Origin: Symbiodinium natans
Lineage: Eukaryota > Sar > Dinophyceae > Suessiales > Symbiodiniaceae
Reading direction: 5' to 3'
Length of the DNA: 64,000 nt
NCBI GenBank assembly: GCA_905221605.1
Contig: CAJNDS010002734.1
Span: 188,001-252,000 of the forward strand
In this document: positions 40,330-51,492 of the stretch, in pieces
Layout: every line of letters starts with the position of its first letter
How positions within the stretch are numbered: position 1 is the stretch's first letter
The notes under the pieces: model-generated
Seen by the model: only the letters and a program-made list of their open reading frames with translations
What the model was told of the DNA's origin: nothing
The model's database searches: none
Position numbers and translations under genes: made by a program

Positions 40330-41880
40330 GCTAGGGACGAAATGATAGGGGGATTTACGATGTTCGGGGTACCTTGGGTACCTTATTGGGGTCCTTATTC
40401 TAAGGGGATCCTGCTCTTTGGGGGTCTATTTTAGGGGCCGTTCTGACTATCGTAAACCCCCATATGGTGGGTGGTGGATGCTCGTCCTCTCTAGACTTGT
40501 GGCAGCCATGCCGCTGACAGCGCTGACTTGCTCTGCATCTCCTGAGCAGCGCAGTGGTGCAGCGTGCCCCTAAACCCTAAACCCTAAACCCTAAAACCCA
40601 AACCCTAAACCCTAAACCCTAAACCCTAAACCCTAAACCCTAAACCCTAAACCCTAAACCCTAACCCTAACCCTACACCCTAACCCTATAAACCCTATAA
40701 ACCCTATAAACCCTATAGACCATATGAACCTTGTAAACCCTAAACCCTAAACCCTATAAACCCTAAACCCTAAACCCTAGTGCAGGCACATGTTTGGACC
40801 CATGCGAATCCGAAAACCATCTGCACACCACCTCAAGTTTTTCAAGTTCCATCTTAGTGACAGCCCAGAACATCGCACGAATCGCATAAGCTATGGCAGA
40901 CTGACCCTAAACCCTAAACCCCAAACCCCAAACCCCAAACCCTAAACCCTAAACTGTGTCAGACCAGCAACTGCCTTTCGATCCGCTGGGCTCATAATGC
41001 GCGGGGGAGCCTGGAACAGGCATGCCATACCCAGGAGGGAATTTAAGGGAATCTGGGGCCCTACATATACCCTTTTAGGGATTACATAGGGTATAATTAC
41101 CTACATATACCCTTTAAGGGATTATATAGGGTAATTACCCTACATATACCCTTTAAGGGATTATGTAGGGTACCCTACATATACCCTTTAAGGGATTATG
41201 TAGGGTACCTCATTCCACATGCCCTCAAGCGTGACGGAGGGGGTGAACAAGAGGGTGTGGATTGGGCTCTGCGGCACCAATCCGCGCTGCGCAGCTGAAG
41301 ATGGTTAGGGTTCAGGGTATAGGGTATAGGGTATAGGGTTTAGGGTTTAGGGTTTGGGGTTTGGGTTTTAGGGTTTAGGGTTTAGGGTTTAGGGTTTTTT
41401 GCCACCCGTCTAGCCATGCTCCACGGGGCAACTGAAGAGGGAATGCTGGTTTAGGGTTTTTGCCACCCGCCTAGCCGCAGGGAACGGTTTAGGGTTTATC
41501 GTTTAGGGTTTAGGGTTTAGGGATGCGACACCAAGGCGGGCCAGTAAGCAAAACAACCACGCTTTGAGCGAAGACCCATCAAGAAGCAAAACAACCTGAG
41601 GTACCCTATACAATCCCTTGAAGGGTAATTATATGTAAAGCCCCACAGAATGCCTTAAAAGGTACATGTAGGGTACCCTACATTCAGCCAAGAAGCACCC
41701 ACAAGCAAAACACACACACACACACACACAGAGAGAGCAGCTATCAACGGCCATATTCGTGCCATAGCATTCACCTTCTCCTTCAAACATTCTAAGCCCC
41801 AAGCCCTAAAACCCTAAAACCCTGAACCCTGATTTGTTGCTTGAAACTCTAGCCGTTCGAATGCGAAGGTCCTGAACCCA
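40330..41880. other. Repeat-dense stretch without supported genes
   Basis: A family G element, long CCCTAAA array 40567-40680, nonamers 40683-40720, family M units, further TTTAGGG arrays 41335-41395 and 41490-41520, and a CA tract 41708-41727. The short unique islands between them may hold exons I could not resolve. Confidence 0.5.
41060..41212. mobile_element. Family M: four tandem palindromic units
   Basis: Units CCTACATATACCCTTTAAGG plus GATTATGTAGGG, each self-complementary, repeat four times with period about 35-40. Relatives lie at 41600-41680 and, with CCCTTAAAGGGTA cores, at 37400-37478. Confidence 0.7.
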
Positions 41881-41884
41881 TACT

Positions 41885-42004
41885 TGATGGGGTTCATGGA
41901 TAGTTGTAAGCAGGGTTACAAGTAGGGTAACTATCACTATAACTGACCATATCCTTGTCTAGGGGTACTTCTGTCCCTACTTATAACCCATGAACCTGCA
42001 AGCG
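41885..42004. mobile_element. MITE-like element A12
   Basis: Ends CTTGATGGGGTTCATGGATA and ATAACCCATGAACCTGCAAG. The interior AAGCAGGGTTACAAGTAGGG matches A2 and A10. Confidence 0.75.
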
Positions 42005-42029
42005 AAGCCTGTCAACCGCTAGGCGTGCC

Positions 42030-42260
42030 CTTCAAGAAAATCCTCCACCTCGACTGCTGCATAGAGCTTTTCGACTTCTTGAAACCCTTTTCGCTTTTTG
42101 TTCGACTTTTCGCGTGCTAGGGCACTTTGCGCACCTGTCGCACCGATCGACTTAACAACCGTCGAGTTTTTGGGGATTGCTCCGCGCGTGGCCGTGCACA
42201 GCCGCTCGCAGCCATGCATGTGCTTTGCCCATCCACATATGGCTAGGCCAGGCCAGTTCC
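42030..42260 (-). CDS. Lys-rich exon of unknown gene
   Basis: The minus frame contains RGAIPKNSTVVKSIGATGAQ then SALAREKSNKKRKGFQEVEK and LYAAVEVEDF. It ends before element A12. The exon beyond A12 could read YGFRTFAFERLEFQATNQ. The plus-strand 111-codon ORF here is judged a shadow. Confidence 0.45.
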
Positions 42261-42739
42261 CCAATCTCCAGTTCCTCTTGGGGCTTGTTATCACATGGCC
42301 CCCTGCCGACGCAGAGAACTCACCATGTCAAGGGCCTTATGGCGACCACGAGTGCGCAGGGGGTGGGTCCACCCCCAAGTCGCCCAAGGGTTTAGGGTTT
42401 AGGGTTTTTTTTCTCACCCGTGTCGCGGTTTAGGGTTTAGGGTTTAGGGTTTAGGGTTTAGGGTTTAGGGTTTAGGGTTTAGGGCTTAGCGTCATCAAGA
42501 GGGTCTTCAGCATCGCGGATGCCGCAATCGCCAAGATTCTTGGAACTAGCTAGGAGATGCGAAAGTGAGGCTCAATTAGTCTCAGTTCGGACGCTCCCAA
42601 ATATCTCTGCTCATACCCTTCTCAGCTCAGGAGTTCGTTGCCCCATACCCCTGCCCAGTAACCCTCCCACCGAAACCCTAAACCCGAAACCCGAAACCCT
42701 AAACCCGAAACCCTGAACCCGAAACCCCAAACCCTAAAC

Positions 42740-44040
42740 CCCAGGGTGCCCCAAAGCCACATCCCCGCCTGGTGCTCCACCGGAGAGCTTGAAACAAAGC
42801 ACTGCTGGTCATCGACATCTGCGCCAAAGTGAAAGGAACCTAAGGATGCAACTACGGAAAGCCGCTATAAAGCATGGTCCCTGTTTGGGCACCCTGTTTA
42901 GGGTTTATAAGGTTTAGGGTTTAGGGTTTAGGGTTTAGGGGTTTAGGGGCCGCCTTATAAGAAGGACCCCAAGCAGGACCACAGTTTCGAGGGGCGCCAT
43001 GTGGATTTGGGGCTTCGGATAGGGTTTCATCGCTCACACTCGGACAAGGCAGGGGAGGCACCTCTGTCCCATGGGCGGATTGGGGTTCAGGGTTTGGGGT
43101 TAGGGTTTAGCCCGAACCTCTATGTGCCAAGGCCCTGTGTTATCAGTCACCCTAAGCCCTAAACCCCAAAAACCCTAAACCTCCCTAAGATCAAAGCCTC
43201 TTGCAGCCCAGCCACGGTCCTTACCAGGATAGCACTGCCTTCGCTACCATGTGCTTAACCCCCCCCCCCCCCCCCCCCACCCCCACAAAAAAAATGACAC
43301 TGCATGGGTTGAGGGTTTAGGTTTTAGGGTTACATGGGCGCCTAATGTGGTCCCACATCTCCCTTTCAGGGTTCTGAAGTGGGGGCCCGGTTGTAGAGGG
43401 TATATAAGGGATCGTTTAAGGGGCCCACACTAAGGGCCTATGGAATAACCCCCCTACCCCCTAATATGAAATGCTGGTCTTAGGCCTTACGGGTTTGTTT
43501 GGAGCCGTTTATCTACCATTTGCTTCATAACCCCCCCCCCCCCCCCGGAAAAAAAGATAATCATCCCAATATTACACTCAAAAGATGTTTTTTCTCTTTT
43601 TTTGTTGGGGAGGGGGAGGTTCTTGAGCACTTACTTGTTCGCCCGTGAGATGCCGGGGGTGGGATTTTTGTTGTTCGTGCTCCTGGATTGTTAGAGAGGA
43701 GATTTTCAGTTTCCCTTGCGGTCTTTTTGTAGGACGTCCACTTGTTGATGAGGCGAATCTTTCTAATCGGAAATCTTCCAGATACCTGCCTTCTTCAGAA
43801 AACCATGATATCTTTTGAAGTTAGGAACTAGGAACCTTGTTGCGCTCTGCAAGCGAGGCTGCTTGACGCTGCATTTGCGGCCCCTGCCTCCCCCGCCCCC
43901 GTCCCTTCCTGCGAATCTGAAGTATCCCAGGTCCTACTGCTCCAAACCCTAAACCCTAAACCCTAAACCCTAAACCCTAAACCCTAAACCCTAAACCCTA
44001 AACCGCATGGAGCAAATAGAAGTCGCACCATGAATCCTAT
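42740..44040. other. No clear gene
   Basis: Heptamer fragments, two C tracts followed by A tracts (43258-43290, 43530-43556) and a possible degraded family H element (43513-43632). Unique DNA at 43640-43900 has no convincing frame. Confidence 0.4.
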
Positions 44041-44054
44041 GCTCGGCTAGAGGT

Positions 44055-44178
44055 AATCACACCACTGACCAAGCGGCGCTGGCAACTGCATTGACTGGCA
44101 GGTTGTGCAAGATGCCAGATCATCTTGACATGTGACGGCAGGAGACATCGAAGCCTTCAGAGCTCGCTGGTACTTGGG
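44055..44178 (-). CDS. Cys-rich exon left of a family G element
   Basis: The minus frame after an ACCCAAG acceptor reads YQRALKASMSPAVTCQDDLA then SCTTCQSMQLPAPLGQWCDY. Unrecognised; several cysteines. Confidence 0.4.
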
Positions 44179-44277
44179 TGTTTCCGAGATGTCGGGTTAC
44201 CTCATTGGGGTTTATATTGCAACTATTTGGGGGTCTATACTAGGGGTCCCTTATTTTCGTAAACTCCGATTTCTTCA

Positions 44278-44420
44278 AGCATGACACAAGATCCGAGCGC
44301 GCGTTTCCGCGCAACTTGGTACACGGAAAGCCCGACTTGATGCTGTCAACTGGTAGACGTGAACCAATTTCACGCATTCTGCCGGCTTGCCGAGACTGAG
44401 CTTCCCGCGCAGAGCCAAGC
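44278..44420 (-). CDS. Exon right of a family G element
   Basis: The minus frame reads RMREIGSRLPVDSIKSGFPC then TKLRGNARSDLVSCLKKSE before entering element G (44188-44275). It is probably the partner of the exon at 44055-44178. Confidence 0.4.
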
Positions 44421-45334
44421 GGATCCCAACTGAAACTCGCTGCAGTGGCAAACTGAGCCAAATTCTGCGTGATGACATGGACCTGGATCTCTCATCAAGC
44501 GGCGCGGTGTACGAAGCCAACGCTGCGAACTGTCAGGCCAACAATGGTGAGGGTTGTAGGGTTCAATCACAACACACAACGATGCGCGCGGAAATTCAAA
44601 TTACACTCTGGGCCTGGGCTGACTCCCCTGTGCCGAACAAGGAAAGCGCAACGAAGGCAGAGAGCGGACTTCTCTTGCTTGTGCCATACTGAGCATTGGA
44701 GAACTTTTGCGATGAAGCACGCGGATGTTGCCTAAGTCAACTAACTGATCAGGCAGGCCCTGGCCACGCTGGCGGAAGATGTCCTGACGCAGACCGCAAG
44801 CCTTAACTTCCGAAGCCTAAACCCTTTTTGTTGAACCCCCGACTTCTGATGCTAGCCGGCACGAAGCCCTTTTTGCTCCAAACCCTCAGCAACGTGGTTT
44901 GACGCTTGTCCGGCTCTACTCGTACTCGGCTCCAGCACGAGACGCAGTTTGTTCTGACGTTCATCCGCTGTTGCAGTGTGTTCTTTCAGGCATCTTCACA
45001 ATGACAGACGATATATATATATATATAGATATATATATATATATATGTACATATATATCTGTTGGTATAGCTTGTCGACCCACTGGAAACCACTTCCATG
45101 GTTCTGTGCCAATGTCCTCATCTCTTGCTGCCGAGCCTTCTTACCTGGCATGTTCTGGCCACAACAATGCATCCGCACAGTCAGGTTTGGGAAGACTTTT
45201 TCAGGAAACAAGAAAGCTGCCCCAGGAGTTTCCACAATCATCATAATAATAATAATAGTAGTAGGAATAATAGTAATAATAATAGTAATAGTATTATTAT
45301 AATCATGATAATCATAAATAGCAATACTAACAGT

Positions 45335-45535
45335 AAGTGGCAGTCAAGCCCCAGTCTGCGACACTGCTCAGAAGCTCGCTTTGCGGCTTCTGCGGTCAGC
45401 TCCTGCAGCAGCGACTCCATTGCCTGCAGATCCGGCGTTTCGTGTGAACCGCGAGGCTGGGAGCCTAGGCACAAGTAGCACGAAAGCCTCGCGCGGCAGA
45501 TCCGTCGCCAATGCTGCCTCAGCCAGGTGAGTCTC
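45335..45535 (-). CDS. Helical exon
   Basis: The minus frame contains WLRQHWRRICRARLSCYLCL and SHETPDLQAMESLLQELTAE then AAKRASEQCRRLGLDCHLL. It runs into an ATT/AAT microsatellite (45240-45325) that fakes an Ile/Leu tail. Unrecognised. Confidence 0.45.
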
Positions 45536-46906
45536 GATGGCACAAGAAACATTAACAGCTTGTTCTAGTCATGTCATCCGAAGCATGATGAATAGCTGCC
45601 TGCACGTTGGAACTGCGGTGGCTGGCTTCGAAGCCACTCAGCTTGACCTGCAAAAAGACTGTCGAAACCCTTCTGGTATCCGGGAAGTCGGAACACGCCT
45701 CCCCCCCCCCACGCAACAGAAACTCGAAAAGAAGAAGGGCGGAACATCAACCGGAACGTCCCTTGCACATTGCACGCTTAGCACAAATAGCAACAACAAA
45801 GGTCATGATTTTATGACGATCAGACTGATTACAAGAATCATAACAGCTTGTAACTCTATGTAAATCTATTTATGGCATTCTATCCTTGCTCTCAAGCCGC
45901 ACTTCTTAAGAACCCGAGACCTAGTTCTTTGTAGGTTACCTAAAAATCCTCGAAGGTGTTCTATTCACCTACCCTACAACAAGTAGGTTTAGGGTTCTTC
46001 AGGCAAAACCCTAAACCCTAAACCCTAAAACCTCAACCCTAAACCCTAAACCCTAAACCCTAAACCCTAAACCCGAAACCCTAAACCCAAACCCTAAACC
46101 CTAAACCCTGAACTCGAAACCCTCCGATGCACTGAAGCTCAGCTTGGTTGGAAGTGGCCTGCGGGGCCAAGGTCTTGGAGGCCTTGGCGTGGCTTTTTTT
46201 TCGCTAGGGTTTAGGGTTTAGGGTTTAGGGTTTAGGGTTTGGGGTTTAAGGTTTAGGGTTTAGGGTTCAGGGTTTCGGGTCACTCTTGGTACTACTTGTC
46301 GGGTTTTCCGGAAAGGGAAAGTATCCAGAACCGGAGACGGGCCTGATTGTCGGCCGGGGCTGAGATTTGATGGGCACAGCGCTGCTGGCTTTCAGTTCTC
46401 AGCAGCTCTTTTTGGGGGGTTTAGGGTTTAGGGTTTAGGGTTTAGGGTTTAGGGTTTAGGGTTTAGGGTTCTGAGAAGTTGCATGTTTGCCGGCAGCCTC
46501 CAAAGTCCGTTGCTCAAGGGTTTAGGGTTTAAGGTTTAGATGATAGGGGTACCCTTTTTGGGGGTCCCTCTAAGGGGATTATTCTCCATTTTGGGGTATA
46601 GAAGGGGTACGTCTATTTTGGGAAATACCCTTCTGGTCAACCCGAAACCCTGCTCCAGGGCCCTTTTGTCAGGCTTAGTTTCTCGGACAAGTTTCCTGGC
46701 CCTGACCTGTTAGTGTGAGAGTCGAAGCCCTTTTCGGTACGACAAATATTTCAATTTAGAGAAGCTACCCTATATTAACAGGAATAATACAATACAAGAC
46801 GTACATCAACATGGTAATACTCGAAATATAGTGATCTCGAGGTGTGAATTTTCTAGGGTTTTTTGCAGGGTTTAGGGTTTAGGGTTTAGGTTTCAAGGCT
46901 TACGGT

Positions 46907-47440
46907 TTAGGGTTCAGGCTTTAGAAGGGTCAAAGCGCAGTATTCGAAAGCAGGGACAGTCAGGACAGCAACCTGGAACCCTTCACAGCATTGCGCGTTT
47001 TGTTCTCTTTCTCCTCTCTCCCGGGCTTCGCTCCGCTGCATACAGCAATCTACGGCCCTCATGTCCTTCACATGCGTAGGTGCAGCGATAGCCAGGAGAG
47101 CTGGCGCGCCCGCGATCTTTACTACGAATTGCTTAAGGCCCCCCCCCCCCCCCAAAAAAAAAAAAAAAAAATTCTTCCTTACAAGGGTAACATAGGGATT
47201 CTTGCGTTTTGGGGGGGGGGGAGTTCCTATGCAAATAGTAGTTTACAAGCAGCTGATGAAAGCCAACAGCGGTATCAGCAGCCCGGCCAACACGCGCGCA
47301 GCGCTGCTGCGCTGTCCCCAGCCGGAGCTGGTGACGGGATAGACAACCAGGTCCTGTGGATAGGCGATGCCTCGGAAGCACCATTTTTCGTGCACTCAAG
47401 GACTCAAGGGACCCAGAACTTAGATCCACCCCCCCCAAGA
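46907..47440 (-). CDS. Exon pair split by element H2
   Basis: Right part: GRAADTAVGFHQLLV. Left part: KIAGAPALLAIAAPTHVKDM then RAVDCCMQRSEARERGEREQ. Excising H2 (47122-47241) together with one TTTA repeat copy gives HQLLV-KIAGAPALLAIAA with no stop. H2 inserted into, or is spliced from, a continuous coding sequence. The protein is not recognised. Confidence 0.55.
47122..47241. mobile_element. Family H element H2 with TTTA direct repeat
   Basis: Ends CTACGAATTGCTTAAG and CTATGCAAATAGTAG, with TTTA just outside each end (47118-47121, 47242-47245). The interior is a C tract followed by an A tract, matched by a G tract near the right end. A more degraded relative may lie at 43513-43632. Confidence 0.8.
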
Positions 47441-47449
47441 TAGGCATGA

Positions 47450-48450
47450 TCTGGCGGAACGTTGATGAAAAACAGCTGATGCCCAGGTGCTGGAGCTGTT
47501 TGCCGCCTTCTCAGTCACTCCAGTACGAAGCACGATGTAGCCTAAGCGGCGCAAGATGCAGGTCCTCTGACATGGTACCGTGGTGCCATCAAGCTGGGCA
47601 CTACGTCTACTTGAAGCTTCATGCGTACTTGTAAGCAGGGATATCTGCACCATAAATAAGGCTATAACCATAGCTACCCTACTTATAATCCCACTTCTCC
47701 GTACCCACGAACCTCCAACTACCCCTCATCACCATTGCAGCCTTGGGAACTTTCCCCCTTGACCGCAGTGAACGGAGCACGGATCTTTGACTCGGCACTG
47801 CCATCGCTGAGAATGACCTATGCAGCTCTGGGCGAAGCTCTTGGCTAAGCATCGGGCTTCTAGAACTCGCACAAGTGGGGCGGCTGGGTGATTTTGTGGC
47901 CTCTACACTGAGTTCCTTTCGGGGATCCTGACATACCGACAAGTATATCCCCATAATGGGCCACAATCTACAGCACTGGCCATGTAACCTCTTGGGACAA
48001 CTACCAACCCTTCATAACCGACAAAAGACCCACGCTGCTGTGATCGACCAGTCATGGAGAACCTGTACAACAAAGGGCGGTTTGCTGCCCGCCACAGAAT
48101 GCGACTGCTGTGGCGCCCCTTCTGCGCTGGATGGCATGCAACTGTGCGAGCCTGGTACGTACCGTCAGGAACGCCGAAGGCGGTGCCGAAAGGAAGGACC
48201 GTGCCTTCCCATTGTCCTTCAATGAGACTGACTGACTCTGCATTGCTCCGACAAGTTTTGGAAGCACATCGTCTGAACATCCCAGTTTTCCAGCACCCAC
48301 AAGGGGAGACTTGGAGACTGGATTCTGAGGAAAGTGTGTGCTTCTGAGACTGACAAGCAACAAAAAGTTCAGGAGGAGACTTGGCTGTGAGCGCAACTGG
48401 ATCAATTTCGATGGTTTCGGGTTGGGGACGTTCCCCCTTGTACTAACAGT
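47450..48450 (-). CDS. Multi-exon gene interrupted by element A13
   Basis: From 48450 one frame reads PETIEIDPVALTAKSPPELF, VACQSQKHTLSSESSLQVSP and later VSLIEGQWEGTVLPFGTAFG then VPDGTYQARTVACHPAQKGR. After a frame change, RPELHRSFSAMAVPSQRSVL and KVPKAAMVMRGSWS join across A13 to RRSAQLDGTTVPCQRTCILR then RLGYIVLRTGVTEKAANSSS. No domain is recognised. Confidence 0.5.
47609..47720. mobile_element. MITE-like element A13, frame-preserving intron candidate
   Basis: Ends TACTTGAAGCTTCATGCGTA and CGTACCCACGAACCTCCAAC. Minus-strand removal joins MVMRGSW-S-RRSAQLDG in phase 2 with no stop. Confidence 0.75.
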
Positions 48451-48523
48451 CCTTAATAGGGATTATAGTACGCCCCCTATTCAAATCCCTCTTCAGGACT
48501 GTTAGTGTCAAGGGGAACATCCC
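48424..48523. mobile_element. Family D element D2
   Basis: Ends GGGGACGTTCCCCC and GGGGAACATCCC; inner arms CTAACAGTCCT and AGGACTGTTAG are perfectly inverted. Sister of D1 but without heptamer arms. It sits in an intron of the 47-48.7 kb gene. Confidence 0.75.
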
Positions 48524-48643
48524 AAGAAATAATCCCCTACATGCGCATTTCCCAAAGTAGGGGTACCCCGAATATCCCCCAAACATACTACGAGTGCAAT
48601 CCTTTTATAGGAACCCACAAAAGGAATAGCCGGTTATTTCCGC

Positions 48644-48717
48644 CTGTCGAGTTGGCCAGCAGGAGCGCTGCCTTCGCCTCGCCCGTGTAAGTGTCCAGGA
48701 CGGCCACTTGCGCATTC
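48644..48717 (-). CDS. Upstream exon of the 47-48 kb gene
   Basis: A TTCGCTCGCAG acceptor is followed by NAQVAVLDTYTGEAKAALLL then ANST and a GC donor (ACAG/GCGG). The composition is clearly coding. The intron that follows in sense carries element D2 and another palindrome (48520-48640). Confidence 0.55.
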
Positions 48718-49004
48718 CTGCGAGCGAAAAACTCACATTGATACACATACATATACAATATATATCCATATGTAGATATATAATCCTGTCATGTTACACC
48801 CAAAAATATGTGTATATATATATATATATATATACACACATGTACTTGTTTTTTGCGGTTATCCCTTGAGTTGTCCCACACCTAAGAAGAGCCTCGACGA
48901 CCGTCATATGGCCACTATGCCAGACTAGCATTTGTGATGTCTTGGCCCTTCTGTAATTCTGTCACGGGGGCCATTGCAAAGCTCAGCGCTGCACGACTGA
49001 AGTC

Positions 49005-49270
49005 AAACAGGAAAACATGCGAAGACGTTCGCGGCTTTACGACTGCAGCTTGCTCGTAGGCTCTTGCTCCCCCTCACTGGATGCCACCATATACCACCAA
49101 AGACAAGCTCATGAGCGAACTGCCACAAGCAGTCGGGGTCTTTGAGCGGGCGAACATGTGCGACTGGAAGGACACGGCGTCGGTGGTGGCACCGCGACGA
49201 TAGACCTGAACTAAGGCACATGCGGCCCTTCGAAGGACTCCGCAGACACAAAGGTATGAGTGGTTGCAAA
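49005..49270 (-). CDS. Coding island left of a family G element
   Basis: Two overlapping minus frames look protein-like: HVRPLKDPDCLWQFAHELVF then GGIWWHPVRG, and LCNHSYLCVCGVLRRAACAL then VQVYRRGATTDAVSFQSHMF. Probably one is used in each half through a small intron. Unrecognised. Confidence 0.4.
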
Positions 49271-50190
49271 GTGGTGGTTTGCGAAATATAGACCCCCAAA
49301 TACTAGGATCCCATTTTGCTGGGGACGCCAATAAGGTACCCCTAATATCGTCAACCCCCAAGTCATCAGCACATCTGTCGTAGTTCGCTAGGCTGCGGAG
49401 CGGTGTGTATCTTCCGGTTTTGTCGAATGACTCCAGGCATCTTGCTGGGGAATCCTGACCTATCGCCTAGACAGGAACGCAAGCTTTCCAGGTGGCAAAG
49501 ATCGGCCAAGGTTCCACAATGTACATGACCGCGTTGTACCTGCAGAATTTCAGCTTCTAGCCTCTTCCTGTCACCTAAACCCTAAACCCTAAACCCTAAA
49601 CCCTAAACCCTAAACCCTAAACCCTAAACCCTAAACATGCTGCAGCAGAGCTTTGCTCAAGGGTCACTGAAGCGAAGCCCGGACCCAACAACATGCTGCC
49701 CTGTGCTGCCACACTGCTTGGGCAGGGAGTCGACTGTGAAGGTCGCCACCGATAGTGTGTCCTGGGAAGTCACGGGCTCCGAACAGCCTGCGATTCCCGG
49801 CCGTCGACCCTGAACCCTAAACCCTAAACCCTAAACCCTAAACCCTAAACCGGGTGGTCGTGCGCCCTCTTTTTTTGCTTCCCCTTGCCCCTTGCCCAGT
49901 GTCCGCACGGAAGTCCAGGCGATCTCCCGGCATCAGCGGCTTCGTCAAGTTCAGCTGCTGACACTCCTGGCGCTGCTTTGAAGGGTTTGGGTTTAGGGTT
50001 TAGGGTTTAGGGTTTAGGGTTTAGGGTTTAGGGTTTAGGGTTTAGGGTTTAGGGTTTAGGGTTTAGGGTTTAGGGTTTAGGGTTTAGGGCTTTTTTGCCA
50101 CCTGCCTCGCTGACCTCTAGGGGGTTTAGGGTTTAGGGTTCAGGGTTGGCTGAAGGCCTGCTCTCAAGGGCCTAAAAGGAGAGACGCACA

Positions 50191-50390
50191 AGGGGCCTTA
50201 AGGGTTACTTGGGGTTATTTACGGGCGATAAGGGGCCTTAAGGGTTATTTGGGGTTATTTACGGGCGATAAGGGGCCTTAAGGGTTATTTGGGGTTATTT
50301 AGGGGCGATAAGGGGCCTTAAGGGTTATTTGGGGTTATTTAGGGGCGATAAGGGGCCTTAAGGGTTATTTGGGGTGATTTAGGGGCGACT
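50191..50390 (+). repeat. Five tandem 40-bp units
   Basis: AGGGGCCTTAAGGGTTATTT plus GGGGTTATTTAGGGGCGATA, repeated at 50191, 50231, 50271, 50311 and 50351 with very few differences. Near-identity implies recent amplification. Confidence 0.9.
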
Positions 50391-51052
50391 TAGGTATATC
50401 GGGTATATTTTTGGGGGTATACAGAGAATAAGCGTATACCCCTTCATGCTCACCCCGTCGTGAGCCGTCCACATGAAACATGTCGGCTTCTTCGGGCCTT
50501 TGCTGGTTGACTCAACATGACATGACTTCAACCTAGTTCGTAAAAAAAAACTTGCTGTCAAACAGCTCTTGCCAGACAGTGCAGCGCTTTTCGTTGTCCA
50601 TCTTAACTCTCTTTCTTTTGGGAGGCTGAGGGCCGAACCCACAGCTCGTGGCGCCATCAGGGTATGGTGCAGCACCGAAAACTGGTGTGGATGTGCCCCT
50701 ACACCCTAAACCCTAAACCCTAAACCCTAAACCCTAAACCCTAAACCCTAAACCCTAAACCCTAAACCCTAAACCCTAACCCCCCCCCCCCCCCCCCGGA
50801 CACCCCTTTACGAGGTCTCCCAGAGCCTGCCTACCCCCCCTCCCTGGCTGCAAAAGGACTACTTAACTGAGTTGTGCTTTTAAACCCTTTGAAAAACCAT
50901 TTATTTATGAATAGGCTCCCGTTTCAGGAAGGAAGGGAAATTAAGAATGGTCCCAAAGCACAACCTAGGAAATTGATTATAAGGAAGGAACAAGAAGAAC
51001 AGTATAAGGACAAGGCGGGAAGGGGGTGGACGAGTTGTGAGGTTAAAGGCTT

Positions 51053-51330
51053 TCAAAATCGGGTTGTTACAAGTCGCGTGATCCGGCATAAGCCGACAAA
51101 CGTGACTTTGTAGCAGACCTCCTCCCCGGGAACAACAGGTTCAACATTTCGGTGCTCCATTGGAAGTACTGCTTTTCCCCCACTTTTGGGGGCCAACATG
51201 TTGACTGTGCAAATGACACCAATCCATGCTAAGCCACTTCTGAGGGCGGCACACGAGCAAAATACTGCATCCCTAAAGACTGAAGGGACGCCAGCAAAAG
51301 AGCACGAAAACTCCCAAGAACCGCTTGTGG
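51053..51330 (-). CDS. Hydrophobic exon of unknown gene
   Basis: The minus frame contains SVFRDAVFCSCAALRSGLAW then IGVICTVNMLAPKSGGKAVL and PVVPGEEVCYKVTFVGLCRI. A membrane segment may lie in the middle. The plus ORF at 50874-51113 is judged a shadow. Confidence 0.45.
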
Positions 51331-51492
51331 GTAGAGGGCGCGCTCGATCCGCACACAAGTGATGGTGGTGGTGCTGCCGCTGCTGCTTGACTGACCCAAG
51401 CCGAGGCCGATTGCTTGACATTGACTGACCCAAGCGGAAGCAGGTATAGAGTACGGTGTCGTGCACTGTGAACTATGGTGTCTTGCTAAGTA

